Below, in pieces: positions 27,143-36,006 of a stretch of 64,000 bases of DNA (its first letter is position 1; every line of letters starts with the position of its first letter). This DNA comes from Polaribacter reichenbachii. GTDB taxonomy: Bacteria > Bacteroidota > Bacteroidia > Flavobacteriales > Flavobacteriaceae. The stretch covers positions 2,339,501 to 2,403,500 of the forward strand of contig NZ_CP019419.1 of NCBI RefSeq assembly GCF_001975665.1. Direction: 5' to 3'. Made by a program: the position numbers and the translations under genes. The notes under the pieces were generated by a model. That model was not told the origin of the DNA. It did no database searches and saw only the letters and a list, made by a program, of their open reading frames with translations.

Positions 27143-27747
27143 TATAATCGCTCGTTTATCACACTTCTTACAATATCTATAGCTACTGTATTGTGTCTGT
27201 CATTAGGTATAATAATATCAGCAAAATTCTTAGTTGGTTCTATAAATTGCTGATGCATAGGCTTTAATGTGTTTTGGTAACGATCTAAAACTTCTTCAAT
27301 ATCTCTGCCTCTTTCAGAAATGTCTCTACGAACTCTACGAATTAAACGCTCGTCTGTTTCTGCGTGTACAAAGATTTTAATATCAAACAAATCGCGTAAT
27401 TTTTCGCTATTAAAAATTAAAATACCTTCAATAATAATAACTTTTCTAGGATGTGTTTTTACGGTTTCTTTGGTTCTGTTATGTCTTATAAAAGAATATA
27501 CAGGTTGGTTAATTGTATGCCCTTTTCTTAATTCTTTTAGGTGTTTTATGATTAAATCAAAATCAATTGCTCTTGGATGATCGAAATTGATTTTTGTACG
27601 TTCGTCATAAGATAAATTATCTGTGGCTTTGTAATAAGAATCTTGCGAAATTACACAAACTTCATCCGAAGGTATTTCTTTTACAATTTGATTAACAACC
27701 GTAGTTTTTCCACTTCCAGTACCACCTGCAATTCCAATAATTAACAT
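27142..27747 (-). CDS. udk: Uridine kinase
   Basis: A 201-residue P-loop kinase that phosphorylates uridine and cytidine with ATP or GTP in pyrimidine salvage. The Walker A motif is GIAGGTGSGKTTV at the N-terminus; SQDSYYK, the substrate motif NFDHPRAIDFDL, the Walker-B-like VIIIEGILIF and the lid arginines RRVRRDISERGR all match. It heads the udk-divIC-mutA-mutB operon, its promoter lying in the 126 bp upstream. The cytidine deaminase at the start of the window belongs to the same salvage pathway but is not linked. Confidence 0.96.
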   Translation of the reverse strand: MLIIGIAGGTGSGKTTVVNQIVKEIPSDEVCVISQDSYYKATDNLSYDERTKINFDHPRAIDFDLIIKHLKELRKGHTINQPVYSFIRHNRTKETVKTHPRKVIIIEGILIFNSEKLRDLFDIKIFVHAETDERLIRRVRRDISERGRDIEEVLDRYQNTLKPMHQQFIEPTKNFADIIIPNDRHNTVAIDIVRSVINERL

Positions 27748-27873
27748 AAATTTGATTGATTTGTTTTGATTTACTCCACGAAAGTAATAAAGATTTTACA
27801 AAGTTGTAAATTTATTAACTTTTATACTTCATGTTTAAATTTAAACAACAAGTTTTACAAGGTTAAAATTGAT

Positions 27874-28374
27874 TTAATGATGTGTTAATTTCGCTATAAT
27901 TTCAGTAAGTTTTGGGAATTCTTTTGATAATTCAGCAGCACTTGGTAAAACAAAATCCTTAAAATCGAAACCAGGAGAAACTGTACACCCCACAAAAGCA
28001 AATGAATCTTTTGTTATAATTTCTGCAGCAAAATAATAATGTGCTGGTACTGTGTATTGTGGAATTTCGCCATTTATAAAATCATTGCCAATTAATACAA
28101 ATGAGTATTCGCCTTTAGGAGAAATCTGATGTAATTTTAAAGTAGTTCCTGAATAAAAATGCCAAATTTCATCTTGATTGATTTTATGAAAAGCAGAGAA
28201 TTTTTCTGATGTTAGCAAAAAATAAATACTTGTACAATAGTTTCTGTTACCGTTAAAATGATCACTTAAGTTTTCTGAAGAAATGATTCCTTTACTTCTG
28301 TAAGTTTCTTTATAAAATCCACCTTCAGGATGTGTTTTTAAATCAAAAAAATCGATAATTTCTGTTGCAGTCAT
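27874..28374 (-). CDS. Cupin_5 (DUF985) family protein
   Basis: A 166-residue single-domain cupin. The family signature HPEGGFYKETYRS is at about residues 15-27, followed by SIYFLLTSEKFSAFHKINQDEIWHFYSGTTLKLHQI and the C-terminal FVGCTVSPGFDFKDFVLP. The His and Glu in the DEIWHFYSG stretch could bind a metal, as in related cupins, but the reaction is unknown. The stop-to-start distance from the SGNH hydrolase upstream is 3 bp, so the two genes form one operon together with the small basic protein. Confidence 0.9.
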   Translation of the reverse strand: MTATEIIDFFDLKTHPEGGFYKETYRSKGIISSENLSDHFNGNRNYCTSIYFLLTSEKFSAFHKINQDEIWHFYSGTTLKLHQISPKGEYSFVLIGNDFINGEIPQYTVPAHYYFAAEIITKDSFAFVGCTVSPGFDFKDFVLPSAAELSKEFPKLTEIIAKLTHH

Positions 28375-28377
28375 TAT

Positions 28378-29145
28378 TTAAAATTTTTCTCTATCAATGA
28401 TAAATTGTGCCATATCTTTACCCCAAATTTGATATGTTAATTTTGATGGATGTACGCCATCACTAAAAAATATATCAACATCACCCTCTAAATTATATTT
28501 TTTTTGCCAAGTTTCTAAAGTAATAATTTCATTATTGTAATGTACATTACTCTTTTTTTGAACTCTTCTGTACAATCTTTTTCCTAAAATTTCAACCAAA
28601 TTTCCTATCACAAATTTTATGACATTTGTAAAAGCAGGAAACTCTTTAATAGGAGGCATATTTGTAAAATAAATTGGTGTTTTCGGGAATTTTCGCTTTA
28701 AAGTTCTTATCAATAAATTAATTTGAAACATCCAAGTTTCTGGAGTGTTCAATTTAAAAGCATCATTACCACCTAAACCAATTACTATAATATCTGCGTT
28801 CGTTTCTTCAATTTTTGGTACAATTCTTTTACGTACCATTTTAGCAGTGTAGCCACTTTTTGCGTAAACTCGCCAAAGAATTGAATGGTTTGTTTCTTCA
28901 GAAATCTTTTTTGCTAATGCACCTATAAAACCATTTTCGTGAAAATCTACACCTACGCCAGCAATTGTACTCTCTCCAATTGCTAAAATTTTTAAGGTTT
29001 TTTCTGACTTGGTTTTTATATAACCTTGTGGCTTTTTAGCTTCAGGAAGTTTGGGTACATTTCTTCGGATTTTTTTTCCTTGAAAATATAAAATTGGTGA
29101 AAGCGGAACAGCAATTACAGCCCCTAAGTAATATTTAAAACTCAC
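28378..29145 (-). CDS. SGNH/GDSL-family hydrolase
   Basis: A 255-residue esterase/lipase-like protein of the SGNH fold. Block I is LAIGESTIAGVGVD with the nucleophile Ser, block III VIGLGGNDAFKL (oxyanion-hole Gly and Asn) and block V SDGVHPSKLTYQIWG, holding the catalytic Asp and His. The N-terminal segment YYLGAVIAVPLSPILYFQG is hydrophobic and probably a membrane anchor rather than a cleaved signal. The substrate cannot be told; acyl-ester or thioester cleavage is likely. The start is GTG at 29145, overlapping the upstream small gene by four bases (GTGA). Confidence 0.88.
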   Translation of the reverse strand: MSFKYYLGAVIAVPLSPILYFQGKKIRRNVPKLPEAKKPQGYIKTKSEKTLKILAIGESTIAGVGVDFHENGFIGALAKKISEETNHSILWRVYAKSGYTAKMVRKRIVPKIEETNADIIVIGLGGNDAFKLNTPETWMFQINLLIRTLKRKFPKTPIYFTNMPPIKEFPAFTNVIKFVIGNLVEILGKRLYRRVQKKSNVHYNNEIITLETWQKKYNLEGDVDIFFSDGVHPSKLTYQIWGKDMAQFIIDREKF

Positions 29146-29303
29146 GATTCTGTATTTTTTTGTTCATTAGCCTTTTTAATAATGGCTTTTAAACGTTTTT
29201 TATTAAGCTCTTTTTCTAACTTTACTTTGTTGATTTTTCTATTTATCAACTTGGTATGTTTCGCTTTGTTAACCGTATTTTTTGCTTTTCCTTTTTTAGG
29301 CAT
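29142..29303 (-). CDS. Small lysine-rich protein (53 aa)
   Basis: MPKKGKAKNTVNKAKHTKLI followed by NRKINKVKLEKELNKKRLKA and a short tail: 53 residues, about a third Lys/Arg and no hydrophobic stretch. It may be a nucleic-acid- or ribosome-binding protein by composition alone. A longer frame opens at 29363, but its first 20 residues (MNNSYYLSLNFLL...) look like translated intergenic DNA, so the internal ATG at 29303 is preferred. It heads the operon with the SGNH hydrolase (overlap GTGA) and the cupin gene. Function unknown. Confidence 0.6.
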   Translation of the reverse strand: MPKKGKAKNTVNKAKHTKLINRKINKVKLEKELNKKRLKAIIKKANEQKNTES

Positions 29304-29436
29304 TTTTAGAGAGTTGTTATACGAAAGTAAGAAATTTAAACTCAAATAATAACTATTATTCACTTTGTTAAAAGCAGTTATAAAACTCCTTTATTTGTTT
29401 GTTATTTTCTATCTTTAAACTTTAATTAGAATCACG

Positions 29437-30291
29437 ATGAGTTTAGAGAAATACAAAGTTACATCTACCATAAATTTAAAGGATTTACCTACAAAAGAAG
29501 TAGATGAAGATGCTAAAAAAGCCCTTAAAAAGATTCGAAAAAAGATTAGTGATGTACAAAACGCAATGTATGCAGAGGGTAAATATGGTTTACTGATTTG
29601 CTTACAGGGTATGGATACTTCTGGTAAAGATAGTTTAATTAGAGAAGTTTTTAAAGATGTAAATGCAAGTGGAGTAGTAGTACACAGTTTTAAAGTACCT
29701 ACAGAATTAGAGTTGAAGCACGATTTTATGTGGAGACATTATATTGCATTACCAGCAAAAGGTAAAATTGGCATTTTTAATAGAACGCATTATGAAAATG
29801 TGTTGGTTACAAGAGTACACCCAAATTATATTTTAGGCGAAAATATACCCTCAATAAAAAGTGTTGATGATTTAGACGATGCTTTTTATCATAATAGAAT
29901 GGAAAGAATCAATCAATTTGAAAACCATTTGGCAACCAATGGAACAATTGTTTTAAAATTCTATCTAAATTTATCTAAAGACGAACAAAAAAGAAGATTG
30001 TTAAGAAGGTTAAACATTCAAGAAAAGAATTGGAAGTTTTCTGATGCAGATTTAAAAGAACGCAAATTGTGGGATAAATATATGTTTTGTTACGAAGACT
30101 TATTAAACAGAACATCAAAAGAAAATGCACCTTGGTTTGTAATTCCTGCTGATGATAAACCAACAGCCAGATTAATTTTGGCTAATATTTTATTAGAAGA
30201 ACTAGAAAAGTATAATTTTACAGAACCATCATTATCGCCTAAATTATTAGCGCAAATAGATGATTTTAAAGCACAATTAAATAAAGAATAA
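29437..30291 (+). CDS. ppk2: Polyphosphate kinase 2 family protein
   Basis: A 284-residue PPK2 enzyme using polyphosphate to phosphorylate nucleotides. Walker A is GMDTSGKDS near residue 65, the specificity loop FKVPTELELKHDFMWRHYIALP, Walker B GKIGIFNRTHYENVL, and the lid arginines are in KDEQKRRLLRRL. The late WKFSDADLKERKLWDKYMFCYEDLL and PWFVIPADDK are also typical. The shape and length match the class that can act on AMP/ADP (class III) or ADP (class I); the class is not settled by eye. Divergent from the small basic protein gene; followed by the exonuclease gene on the same strand after 66 bp. Confidence 0.93.
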   Translation: MSLEKYKVTSTINLKDLPTKEVDEDAKKALKKIRKKISDVQNAMYAEGKYGLLICLQGMDTSGKDSLIREVFKDVNASGVVVHSFKVPTELELKHDFMWRHYIALPAKGKIGIFNRTHYENVLVTRVHPNYILGENIPSIKSVDDLDDAFYHNRMERINQFENHLATNGTIVLKFYLNLSKDEQKRRLLRRLNIQEKNWKFSDADLKERKLWDKYMFCYEDLLNRTSKENAPWFVIPADDKPTARLILANILLEELEKYNFTEPSLSPKLLAQIDDFKAQLNKE

Positions 30292-30357
30292 ACTAAATAA
30301 TGTTACAAATTTTGAGCATTAAACTCAAAGAAGCACATTAACCTTAAACTAAAAACT

Positions 30358-31188
30358 TTGAACCTTAAACTAGAAAAACCAATCGTATTTTTCGATTTAG
30401 AAACCACAGGAGTAAATATTGGAAATGATAGAATTGTAGAAATTTCCATCTTAAAAGTATTCCCAAATGGAAATAAAGAAAGTAAAACTTGGTTGGTAAA
30501 TCCAGAAATAGAAATTCCAAAAGAAGCCTCAGATATTCACGGAATTACAAACGAAAAAGTAGTTACAGAACCTACTTTTAAAGAGTTGGCTAAAAAAGTG
30601 AATAAAATGATTATGGGCTGCGATTTGGCTGGTTTTAATTCTAATCGCTTCGATATTCCTTTGTTAGCAGAAGAATTAATGCGTGCAGGAATCGATTTTG
30701 ATATGAACAATAGAAAAGCCATTGATGTGCAAGTTATTTTTCATAAAAAAGAACAAAGAACCTTAAGTGCAGGTTATCAATTTTATTGCGGCAAAGAATT
30801 AGAAGGTGCTCATGGAGCAGAAGCAGATACTAATGCAACTTTCGAAATTCTATTGGCACAATTAGATAAATATGATGATATAGGAAATACAGTCGATGCT
30901 TTAAGCGAATATTCAACACACGGAAAAAGAGCTGATTTTGCCGGTTTTATTTTGATGAATGATGAAGATCAAGAGATTTTTTCTTTCGGAAAATATAAAG
31001 GTAGAACTGTAGAAGAGGTCTTAAAAGAAAACCCAGGTTACCATAACTGGATTCAGAACGCAGATTTTCCTTTATACACAAAAAAGGTTTTAAAACAGAT
31101 TAAAGAAAGAATGTCTGCACCAAAGAAAAATACAATGACAGACGAAGAAAAATTAGTTGCTTTACAACAAAAGTTTAATTTGAGATAG
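30358..31188 (+). CDS. DnaQ-like 3'-5' exonuclease
   Basis: A 276-residue DEDD exonuclease. ExoI is VFFDLETTGVN with the two acidic metal ligands Asp and Glu, ExoII is LAGFNSNRFDIPLLAEEL, and ExoIII is HGAEADTNATFEIL, giving the DEDDh set with His before the last Asp. Residues about 180-275 (FAGFILMNDEDQEIFSFGKYKGRTVEEVLKENP, WIQNADFPLYTKKVLKQI) form a second small domain of the DUF3820/putative quorum-sensing-regulated virulence factor type. It resembles the epsilon subunit of DNA polymerase III, but the extra domain argues for a repair or RNase-T-like enzyme. Start is TTG 30358, inside a degenerate 7-bp-like repeat (AACCTTAAACTA occurs twice); no ATG is near. Confidence 0.85.
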   Translation: MNLKLEKPIVFFDLETTGVNIGNDRIVEISILKVFPNGNKESKTWLVNPEIEIPKEASDIHGITNEKVVTEPTFKELAKKVNKMIMGCDLAGFNSNRFDIPLLAEELMRAGIDFDMNNRKAIDVQVIFHKKEQRTLSAGYQFYCGKELEGAHGAEADTNATFEILLAQLDKYDDIGNTVDALSEYSTHGKRADFAGFILMNDEDQEIFSFGKYKGRTVEEVLKENPGYHNWIQNADFPLYTKKVLKQIKERMSAPKKNTMTDEEKLVALQQKFNLR

Positions 31189-31271
31189 ATGATTAGATGT
31201 TGAGGTGGTAAGATTTTTCGAGAAGTAATCTAACCATCTAATAATCTTAAAGTTTAAATAATCGATAAAAT

Positions 31272-31757
31272 ATGTTTACAGAATATAAAAATTTACCCAA
31301 TAATTCTCGTGTTTGGATTTATCAATCAGACAGAGAGTTTACCAATAAAGAAGTTGAATTCATATCAACTAAAACAGAAGAATTTATTAATGCCTGGACC
31401 AGACATGGAGATGATTTAAAAGGATCTTTTACCATTAAATACAATCAGTTTTTGGTTTTAGCAGTAGATGAAAGTTTTAATAATGTTTCTGGTTGTTCTA
31501 TAGATAGTTCTGTACGTTTTGTACAGGAATTAGAAAAAGAATTAGAGTTAGATTTAATGAATAAAATGAACATTACTTTTAAAGATAATGAGCATATTAA
31601 TTTGGTGAAATTATCAGATTTTCAAAGATTTGCTGCAGCAAAAAAAATAACTTCAGAAACCATTGTTTTTAATAATATGGTAGATACCAAAGAAGATTTC
31701 GAAAATAATTGGGAAGTACCAGCTAAACAAAGTTGGCACAAACGCTTTTTGGTATAA
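31272..31757 (+). CDS. Conserved hypothetical protein, often mislabelled ABC transporter ATPase
   Basis: 161 residues without Walker motifs or signal peptide. The N-terminal half (YKNLPNNSRVWIYQSDREFTNKEVEFI, FINAWTRHGDDLKGSFTIKYNQFLVLAVDE) and GCSIDSSVRFVQELEKEL are conserved in flavobacteria, where automated annotation calls it ABC transporter ATPase. Nothing in the sequence supports ATP binding. The C-terminal segment ETIVFNNMVDTKEDFENNWEVPAKQSWHKRFL completes the family pattern. It follows the exonuclease gene after 83 bp and precedes structured element C. Function unknown. Confidence 0.75.
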   Translation: MFTEYKNLPNNSRVWIYQSDREFTNKEVEFISTKTEEFINAWTRHGDDLKGSFTIKYNQFLVLAVDESFNNVSGCSIDSSVRFVQELEKELELDLMNKMNITFKDNEHINLVKLSDFQRFAAAKKITSETIVFNNMVDTKEDFENNWEVPAKQSWHKRFLV

Positions 31758-31777
31758 GAATTGATTTAAGTAAGAAC

Positions 31778-31898
31778 AACGCAGCTTAACAGGTTGCGTT
31801 AGGGATTGAACCTTTCGTAAAGCTCAAGACAGGCCAATTGTTTGAGCTCTCCCGATTTTTTATCGGGAAGCGAGTAGCGAAAACCTGTTAAAACGCCC
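31778..31898 (+). ncRNA. Structured intergenic element C (flavobacterial RNA-like repeat)
   Basis: A strongly structured stretch between two plus-strand genes. TTAACAGGTT (31786-31795) pairs perfectly with AACCTGTTAA (31882-31891) to close the element. Inside, AGCTCAA (31821-31827) pairs with TTGAGCT (31842-31848), and CCCGAT (31851-31856) with ATCGGG (31862-31867). AACGCA/TGCGTT (31778-31783, 31795-31800) is an alternative local hairpin. The conserved-looking GCGAGTAGCGAAAAC resembles GTGAGTAGTGAAAGC of element B. It ends about 19 bp before the NagZ-like gene and could be its leader RNA or an independent RNA. Confidence 0.5.
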
Positions 31899-31917
31899 AA
31901 AAAAGTATAAAATTAGT

Positions 31918-34836
31918 ATGAAAAATAAGCTATTACTTTTATGTTTGGTTGCTATTGTTAATATACTGCAATCTCAAACTATAGATCCTTTAAGAACAAA
32001 AGATTTTGAAGCTCAAGATATTTGGGTAGATAGTATTATGAGTAAAATGACCATTGATGAAAAAATTGGTCAATTATTTATGGTGCAAGCCTATTCTAAT
32101 TTAGACCAAAAACACGAAGATTTTATTACAGAAATGATTACAAAATATCATGTTGGTAATTTAATTTTTATGCAAGGTACACCAGAAAAACAAGCGGTTT
32201 TAAATAATAAGTATCAAGCCTTATCTAAATTGCCTTTAATGATTGGTTTTGATGGTGAATGGGGTTTAGATATGCGTTTGCAAAACACGTATAGATTTCC
32301 TTGGAATATGACTTTGGGTGCCATAAAAAACGATTCGCTTGTAAAACAATTTGGCGAGCATTTGGGCGAGCACTGCAAACGATTAGGAATTCATATTAAT
32401 TTTGCACCTGTAGTAGATGTAAACGTAAATCCTGAAAATCCGATTATTGGGAATCGTTCTTTTGGAGAGAGTAAAGAAAACGTTTCTAATAAAGCAATTG
32501 CTTTTACACAAGGATTGCAGAAATTCGGAGTAATGGCAAATGCAAAACATTTTCCTGGTCATGGAGATACTGCTTCAGATTCTCATTACAAATTACCACT
32601 ATTAAATTTTGATAAAGCTCGTTTAGATTCCATAGAATTATATCCTTACAGAAAAACTTTTGATGCTGGTATTGGTAGTGTAATGACTGCGCATTTAAGC
32701 ATACCAAGTTTAGAGGCGAATGCAAAATTACCAACTTCATTATCTAAAAATGTAATTACAGATTTGTTGCAGAACGAACTTGGTTTTAATGGTTTAATTA
32801 TTACTGATGCTCTAAATATGAAAGGTGCTGCTAACTACGCAACATCTGCAGAAATAGATTTGGCAGCCATACAAGCAGGTAATGATATGTTGTTAATTCC
32901 GCAAGATGTGCCTGCCACAACTCGTTTAATAAAGCAATCTATTTTACTAAAAACTTTAACAGAAGAACGTTTAGATTTTTCGGTTCGTAAAATTTTAAAA
33001 GCCAAATATTGGATGGGTTTGTACAACTATAAACCTGTAGTTTTAGAAAATTTAAACGAAGATTTAAATAGAGTTAAGGATGAATTGTTGCACAGAGAAT
33101 TGGTCGAAAATTCAATTACTCTGGTAAAAAATGAAAAGCAAACCATACCTTTTGCCAATTTAGATCATCAAAAAATAGCTTATGTAAAATTAGGAGATGA
33201 TTTAGGATATCACTTTGTGAATATGCTAAAAAAATATACAAAAGTAGATGTAATTACAGATAGCAATTTAGACGGATTACTAAAAAAATTAAAGCCTTAC
33301 AATCAAGTAATTATTGGTTTTCATAAATCTAACGATCATCCTTGGAAAAGCTATAAATTTAAGCAAAAAGAATTAGTTTGGTTGCAAGAAATTGCAAGAC
33401 AAAAAAATGTGATTTTAGATGTTTTTACGAGTCCTTATAGCTTGTTGCAATTAAAAAGTTTTACAAATATAGAGTCTTTAATTGTGTCTTATCAAAATAG
33501 TAAATTGGCACAAGAAATTTCTGCCCAGATTATATTTGGTGCTATAAAAGCTAAAGGAAAGTTACCAGTATCTATTGGTAACGAATTTAAAGCAGGTTTC
33601 GGAATTGATACTTACGATTTATCAAGATTACAATACACAATACCAGAAGCAGCACAATTATCGGCTAAACAATTGGCCAAAATAGATACCATTTCTAAAA
33701 CTATTTTAAAAAAGAAAATGGCACCTGGTTTTCAAGTTTTAGTAGCAAGAAAAGGTAAGGTTGTTTACAACAAAAGTTTTGGTTATCATACAGATGAAAA
33801 AAAACGAGAAGTCAAAAATTCTGATATTTACGACTTAGCTTCTCTTACAAAAATTCTCGCGTCATTACCTTTAATTATGCAAGCAGAAGAAGATGAGAAA
33901 ATACCTTTATCTGCTAGTATTCAAGATATTTTACCAAGTTTTGCAAAAACCAATAAAGCATCTGTTACTGTAAAAGCAATTTTATCGCACTTTGGTAAAT
34001 TACCAGCTTGGATTCCTTTTTATCTAAAAACAAAAGACAGCATAACGCATGAAAATTCAACAAAGTTTTACAGAACTACAAAAACAGGAAGGTATAATGT
34101 AAAAGTTGCCGAAAATCTATTCATAACAAGTTCTTACAAAGACAGTATTTACAAATACATAAAAGAAGTAGATCAAAGAGAAAAAGAAGGTTATAAATAT
34201 AGCGATTTAGGGTATTATTTATTTAAAGAAGCTTTAGAAAAAAAGTACAATAAACCTTTAGACGAATTGGTGAATCAAAAAATTTATAGCCCTTTAGGTG
34301 CAGATAGAATGACGTATTTGCCGCTTAAAAAGTTTCATAAATCTGTAATTGTGCCATCAGAAAAAGATGATTATTTTAGAAATCAATTATTGCAAGGTAA
34401 TGTGCATGATATGGGTGCTGCAATGTTGGGAGGAGTAGCAGGTCATGCAGGTTTATTTGCCAATGCAAACGATGTTGCCAAAGTTATGCAAATGTATTTG
34501 CAAAAAGGATTTTATGGAGGCAGACGCTATATAAAATCAGAAACTATAGATAAATTTAACCATCGTTATTACCAAGATAAAAAAGTACGTAGAGGTTTAG
34601 GTTTCGATAAACCACAATTAAATCCAGATGTAAAAGCTACTTGTGGTTGTGTCTCCGACGAAAGTTTTGGACATTCTGGTTTTACAGGCACATTTACTTG
34701 GGCAGACCCAGAGAGTGAAATTGTGTATGTTTTTCTGTCTAACCGAGTTTATCCAACAATGAAAAACAGAGGTTTGGTAAAAGAAAATATACGTACAGAA
34801 ATTCAGCAGATTATTCAAGATGCTATTATAGATTAA
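31918..34836 (+). CDS. Exported NagZ-like glycoside hydrolase family 3 / serine beta-lactamase-like fusion
   Basis: 972 residues with a cleavable signal peptide (MKNKLLLLCLVAIVNILQSQ). Residues about 35-365 are a GH3 beta-N-acetylglucosaminidase domain of the NagZ type: KHFPGHGDTASDSH carries the catalytic His-Asp dyad and FNGLIITDALNMKGA the nucleophile Asp. About 370-590 is the GH3 C-terminal-type domain. About 600-970 is a serine-hydrolase/AmpC-like domain: SxxK as ASLTK, the YxN position as YSD in YKYSDLGYYLF, and HSG in place of KTG (GHSGFTG). Such fusions are found in Bacteroidota and may both trim muropeptide sugars and act on D-amino-acid peptides in the periplasm. Terminal segments differ from true beta-lactamases, so drug hydrolysis is not expected. 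Confidence 0.9.
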   Translation: MKNKLLLLCLVAIVNILQSQTIDPLRTKDFEAQDIWVDSIMSKMTIDEKIGQLFMVQAYSNLDQKHEDFITEMITKYHVGNLIFMQGTPEKQAVLNNKYQALSKLPLMIGFDGEWGLDMRLQNTYRFPWNMTLGAIKNDSLVKQFGEHLGEHCKRLGIHINFAPVVDVNVNPENPIIGNRSFGESKENVSNKAIAFTQGLQKFGVMANAKHFPGHGDTASDSHYKLPLLNFDKARLDSIELYPYRKTFDAGIGSVMTAHLSIPSLEANAKLPTSLSKNVITDLLQNELGFNGLIITDALNMKGAANYATSAEIDLAAIQAGNDMLLIPQDVPATTRLIKQSILLKTLTEERLDFSVRKILKAKYWMGLYNYKPVVLENLNEDLNRVKDELLHRELVENSITLVKNEKQTIPFANLDHQKIAYVKLGDDLGYHFVNMLKKYTKVDVITDSNLDGLLKKLKPYNQVIIGFHKSNDHPWKSYKFKQKELVWLQEIARQKNVILDVFTSPYSLLQLKSFTNIESLIVSYQNSKLAQEISAQIIFGAIKAKGKLPVSIGNEFKAGFGIDTYDLSRLQYTIPEAAQLSAKQLAKIDTISKTILKKKMAPGFQVLVARKGKVVYNKSFGYHTDEKKREVKNSDIYDLASLTKILASLPLIMQAEEDEKIPLSASIQDILPSFAKTNKASVTVKAILSHFGKLPAWIPFYLKTKDSITHENSTKFYRTTKTGRYNVKVAENLFITSSYKDSIYKYIKEVDQREKEGYKYSDLGYYLFKEALEKKYNKPLDELVNQKIYSPLGADRMTYLPLKKFHKSVIVPSEKDDYFRNQLLQGNVHDMGAAMLGGVAGHAGLFANANDVAKVMQMYLQKGFYGGRRYIKSETIDKFNHRYYQDKKVRRGLGFDKPQLNPDVKATCGCVSDESFGHSGFTGTFTWADPESEIVYVFLSNRVYPTMKNRGLVKENIRTEIQQIIQDAIID

Positions 34837-34844
34837 TTTTTTTT

Positions 34845-34941
34845 GAAGCTATTTCCAGCTTTCACTACTCACTTTTTTTGCTTAATAAAAAAGCAAAAAA
34901 GAGTTCAAACAGGTCGTTCAATCTGGGCTAAACTTGTTTGC
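34845..34941 (-). ncRNA. Structured intergenic element B (flavobacterial RNA-like repeat)
   Basis: Between the convergent NagZ-like and plsC genes lies an inverted relative of element A. Its minus-strand 5' block (34941-34921) equals the first 21 bases of A, and its 3' block GAAGCTATTTCCAGCT (plus strand 34845-34860) is the exact complement of A's last 16 bases. The centre differs: CTTTTTTTGCTT (34872-34883) and AAGCAAAAAAG (34891-34901) form a strong hairpin that can also terminate transcription in both directions. Conserved ends with a replaced central stem argue for RNA-level selection or a mobile repeat. Confidence 0.5.
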
Positions 34942-34956
34942 TGGCTTTATGGCAGA

Positions 34957-36006
34957 TTAATCCTCAGTATTAGCAATCGAAAATTTTGTGAAAACAAAAA
35001 CTAAAATATAAGAAATAAGCCAATATCCTAGCGCTATTTCCCATCCGAAGAAAAAGTAAATGAGTAGTGCTTGTAAAAGATAAAACACAGGAAAAGAAAT
35101 TACATTTACAGCGTATCTCATAGTGTCTACAAACTCAATTTCTTTTATATTCTTCTTCATTTTTTGCCAAATTAAATACGGGAAAATACTATTTAAAAGA
35201 ACGATATAAAACAGCGGTTTTAAACGATTTATCGGTTTTTTTACAGGTTTTGGATAACTGTTTTTAGCAATTATTTTATTAACTGTATCCACCTTTGTAA
35301 AATCTACATTTGCTTCATTTAAATGTTTTAATTTGGTTGTATAGTTTTCATCATCAGGAATATGAACGGTTAATTTTTGTAGTTGTTCACTAACCAATCT
35401 TTTTATAGTATTTATGGCTTTTGGTTTTTCATTGGCATTAAAAATAGCTCTAGAATGAATCCCTTCTCCAAATTGCACACAAACTTTAGCAGGATAACTA
35501 GATGAATTTTGATAGGTAATACCAACAGGTATAACCGTGATTTCTAAATCAGGATTTTGTTCTAAAGCACCAAAAACAATTCTGGTAAAACCTTTGCTTA
35601 AAGGCTTTATATTTCTATCTCTTGAATGGCCACCTTGTGGAAAAATAATTAATGTTTCTTTATTTTTTAAAATTTTAAAGCATTTTTCAAAAACTTCTTC
35701 GTTGTTAGAGAGTTGTTTAATTCCGTCTCTAATTCTGTAAATAGGCATTAAGTTTAATGAAGCCAATGCTTTTTTAATCAATGGTTTTTTAAAAACATCT
35801 GCTCTAACTAAAAAATGATTTTCTCTAGGATTAAATGTTGTTACAAACAAAGGATCCATCAATGCATTTGGATGATTGATAGCAAACAAAACCGCTCCTT
35901 TTTTAGGTATGTTTTCTTTACCAGAAATTTTTATTTCTTTTGCATAAAAGTTTAAGCTAATTTTTAAAAAAACTTTTACACTTTGATACCAAATTTTTTT
36001 AATCAT
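34957..36006 (-). CDS. PlsC-family 1-acylglycerol-3-phosphate acyltransferase
   Basis: 349 residues. Acyltransferase block I is AINHPNALMDPLF (NHxxxxD, catalytic His-Asp) at about residues 43-55; block II is NHFLVRADVFKKP; block III reads FPQGGHSRDR where PEGTRS is usual, so the conserved Glu is Gln; block IV is VIPVGITYQ. Two or three membrane helices at the C-terminus (FYIVLLNSIFPYLIW, VISFPVFYLLQALLIYFFFGW, ALGYWLISYILVFVF) anchor it. It probably transfers acyl groups to lysophosphatidate or another glycerolipid. Single gene with its own 200-bp upstream gap. Confidence 0.85.
   Translation of the reverse strand: MIKKIWYQSVKVFLKISLNFYAKEIKISGKENIPKKGAVLFAINHPNALMDPLFVTTFNPRENHFLVRADVFKKPLIKKALASLNLMPIYRIRDGIKQLSNNEEVFEKCFKILKNKETLIIFPQGGHSRDRNIKPLSKGFTRIVFGALEQNPDLEITVIPVGITYQNSSSYPAKVCVQFGEGIHSRAIFNANEKPKAINTIKRLVSEQLQKLTVHIPDDENYTTKLKHLNEANVDFTKVDTVNKIIAKNSYPKPVKKPINRLKPLFYIVLLNSIFPYLIWQKMKKNIKEIEFVDTMRYAVNVISFPVFYLLQALLIYFFFGWEIALGYWLISYILVFVFTKFSIANTED

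Noticed and set aside
31272..31757. ABC transporter ATPase
   Set aside because: No Walker A, signature or Walker B motif is present; the name is a database habit.
31918..34836. Beta-lactamase conferring drug resistance
   Set aside because: The serine-hydrolase part is fused to a NagZ-type domain and has YSD and HSG in place of YxN and KTG, so a cell-wall role is more likely.
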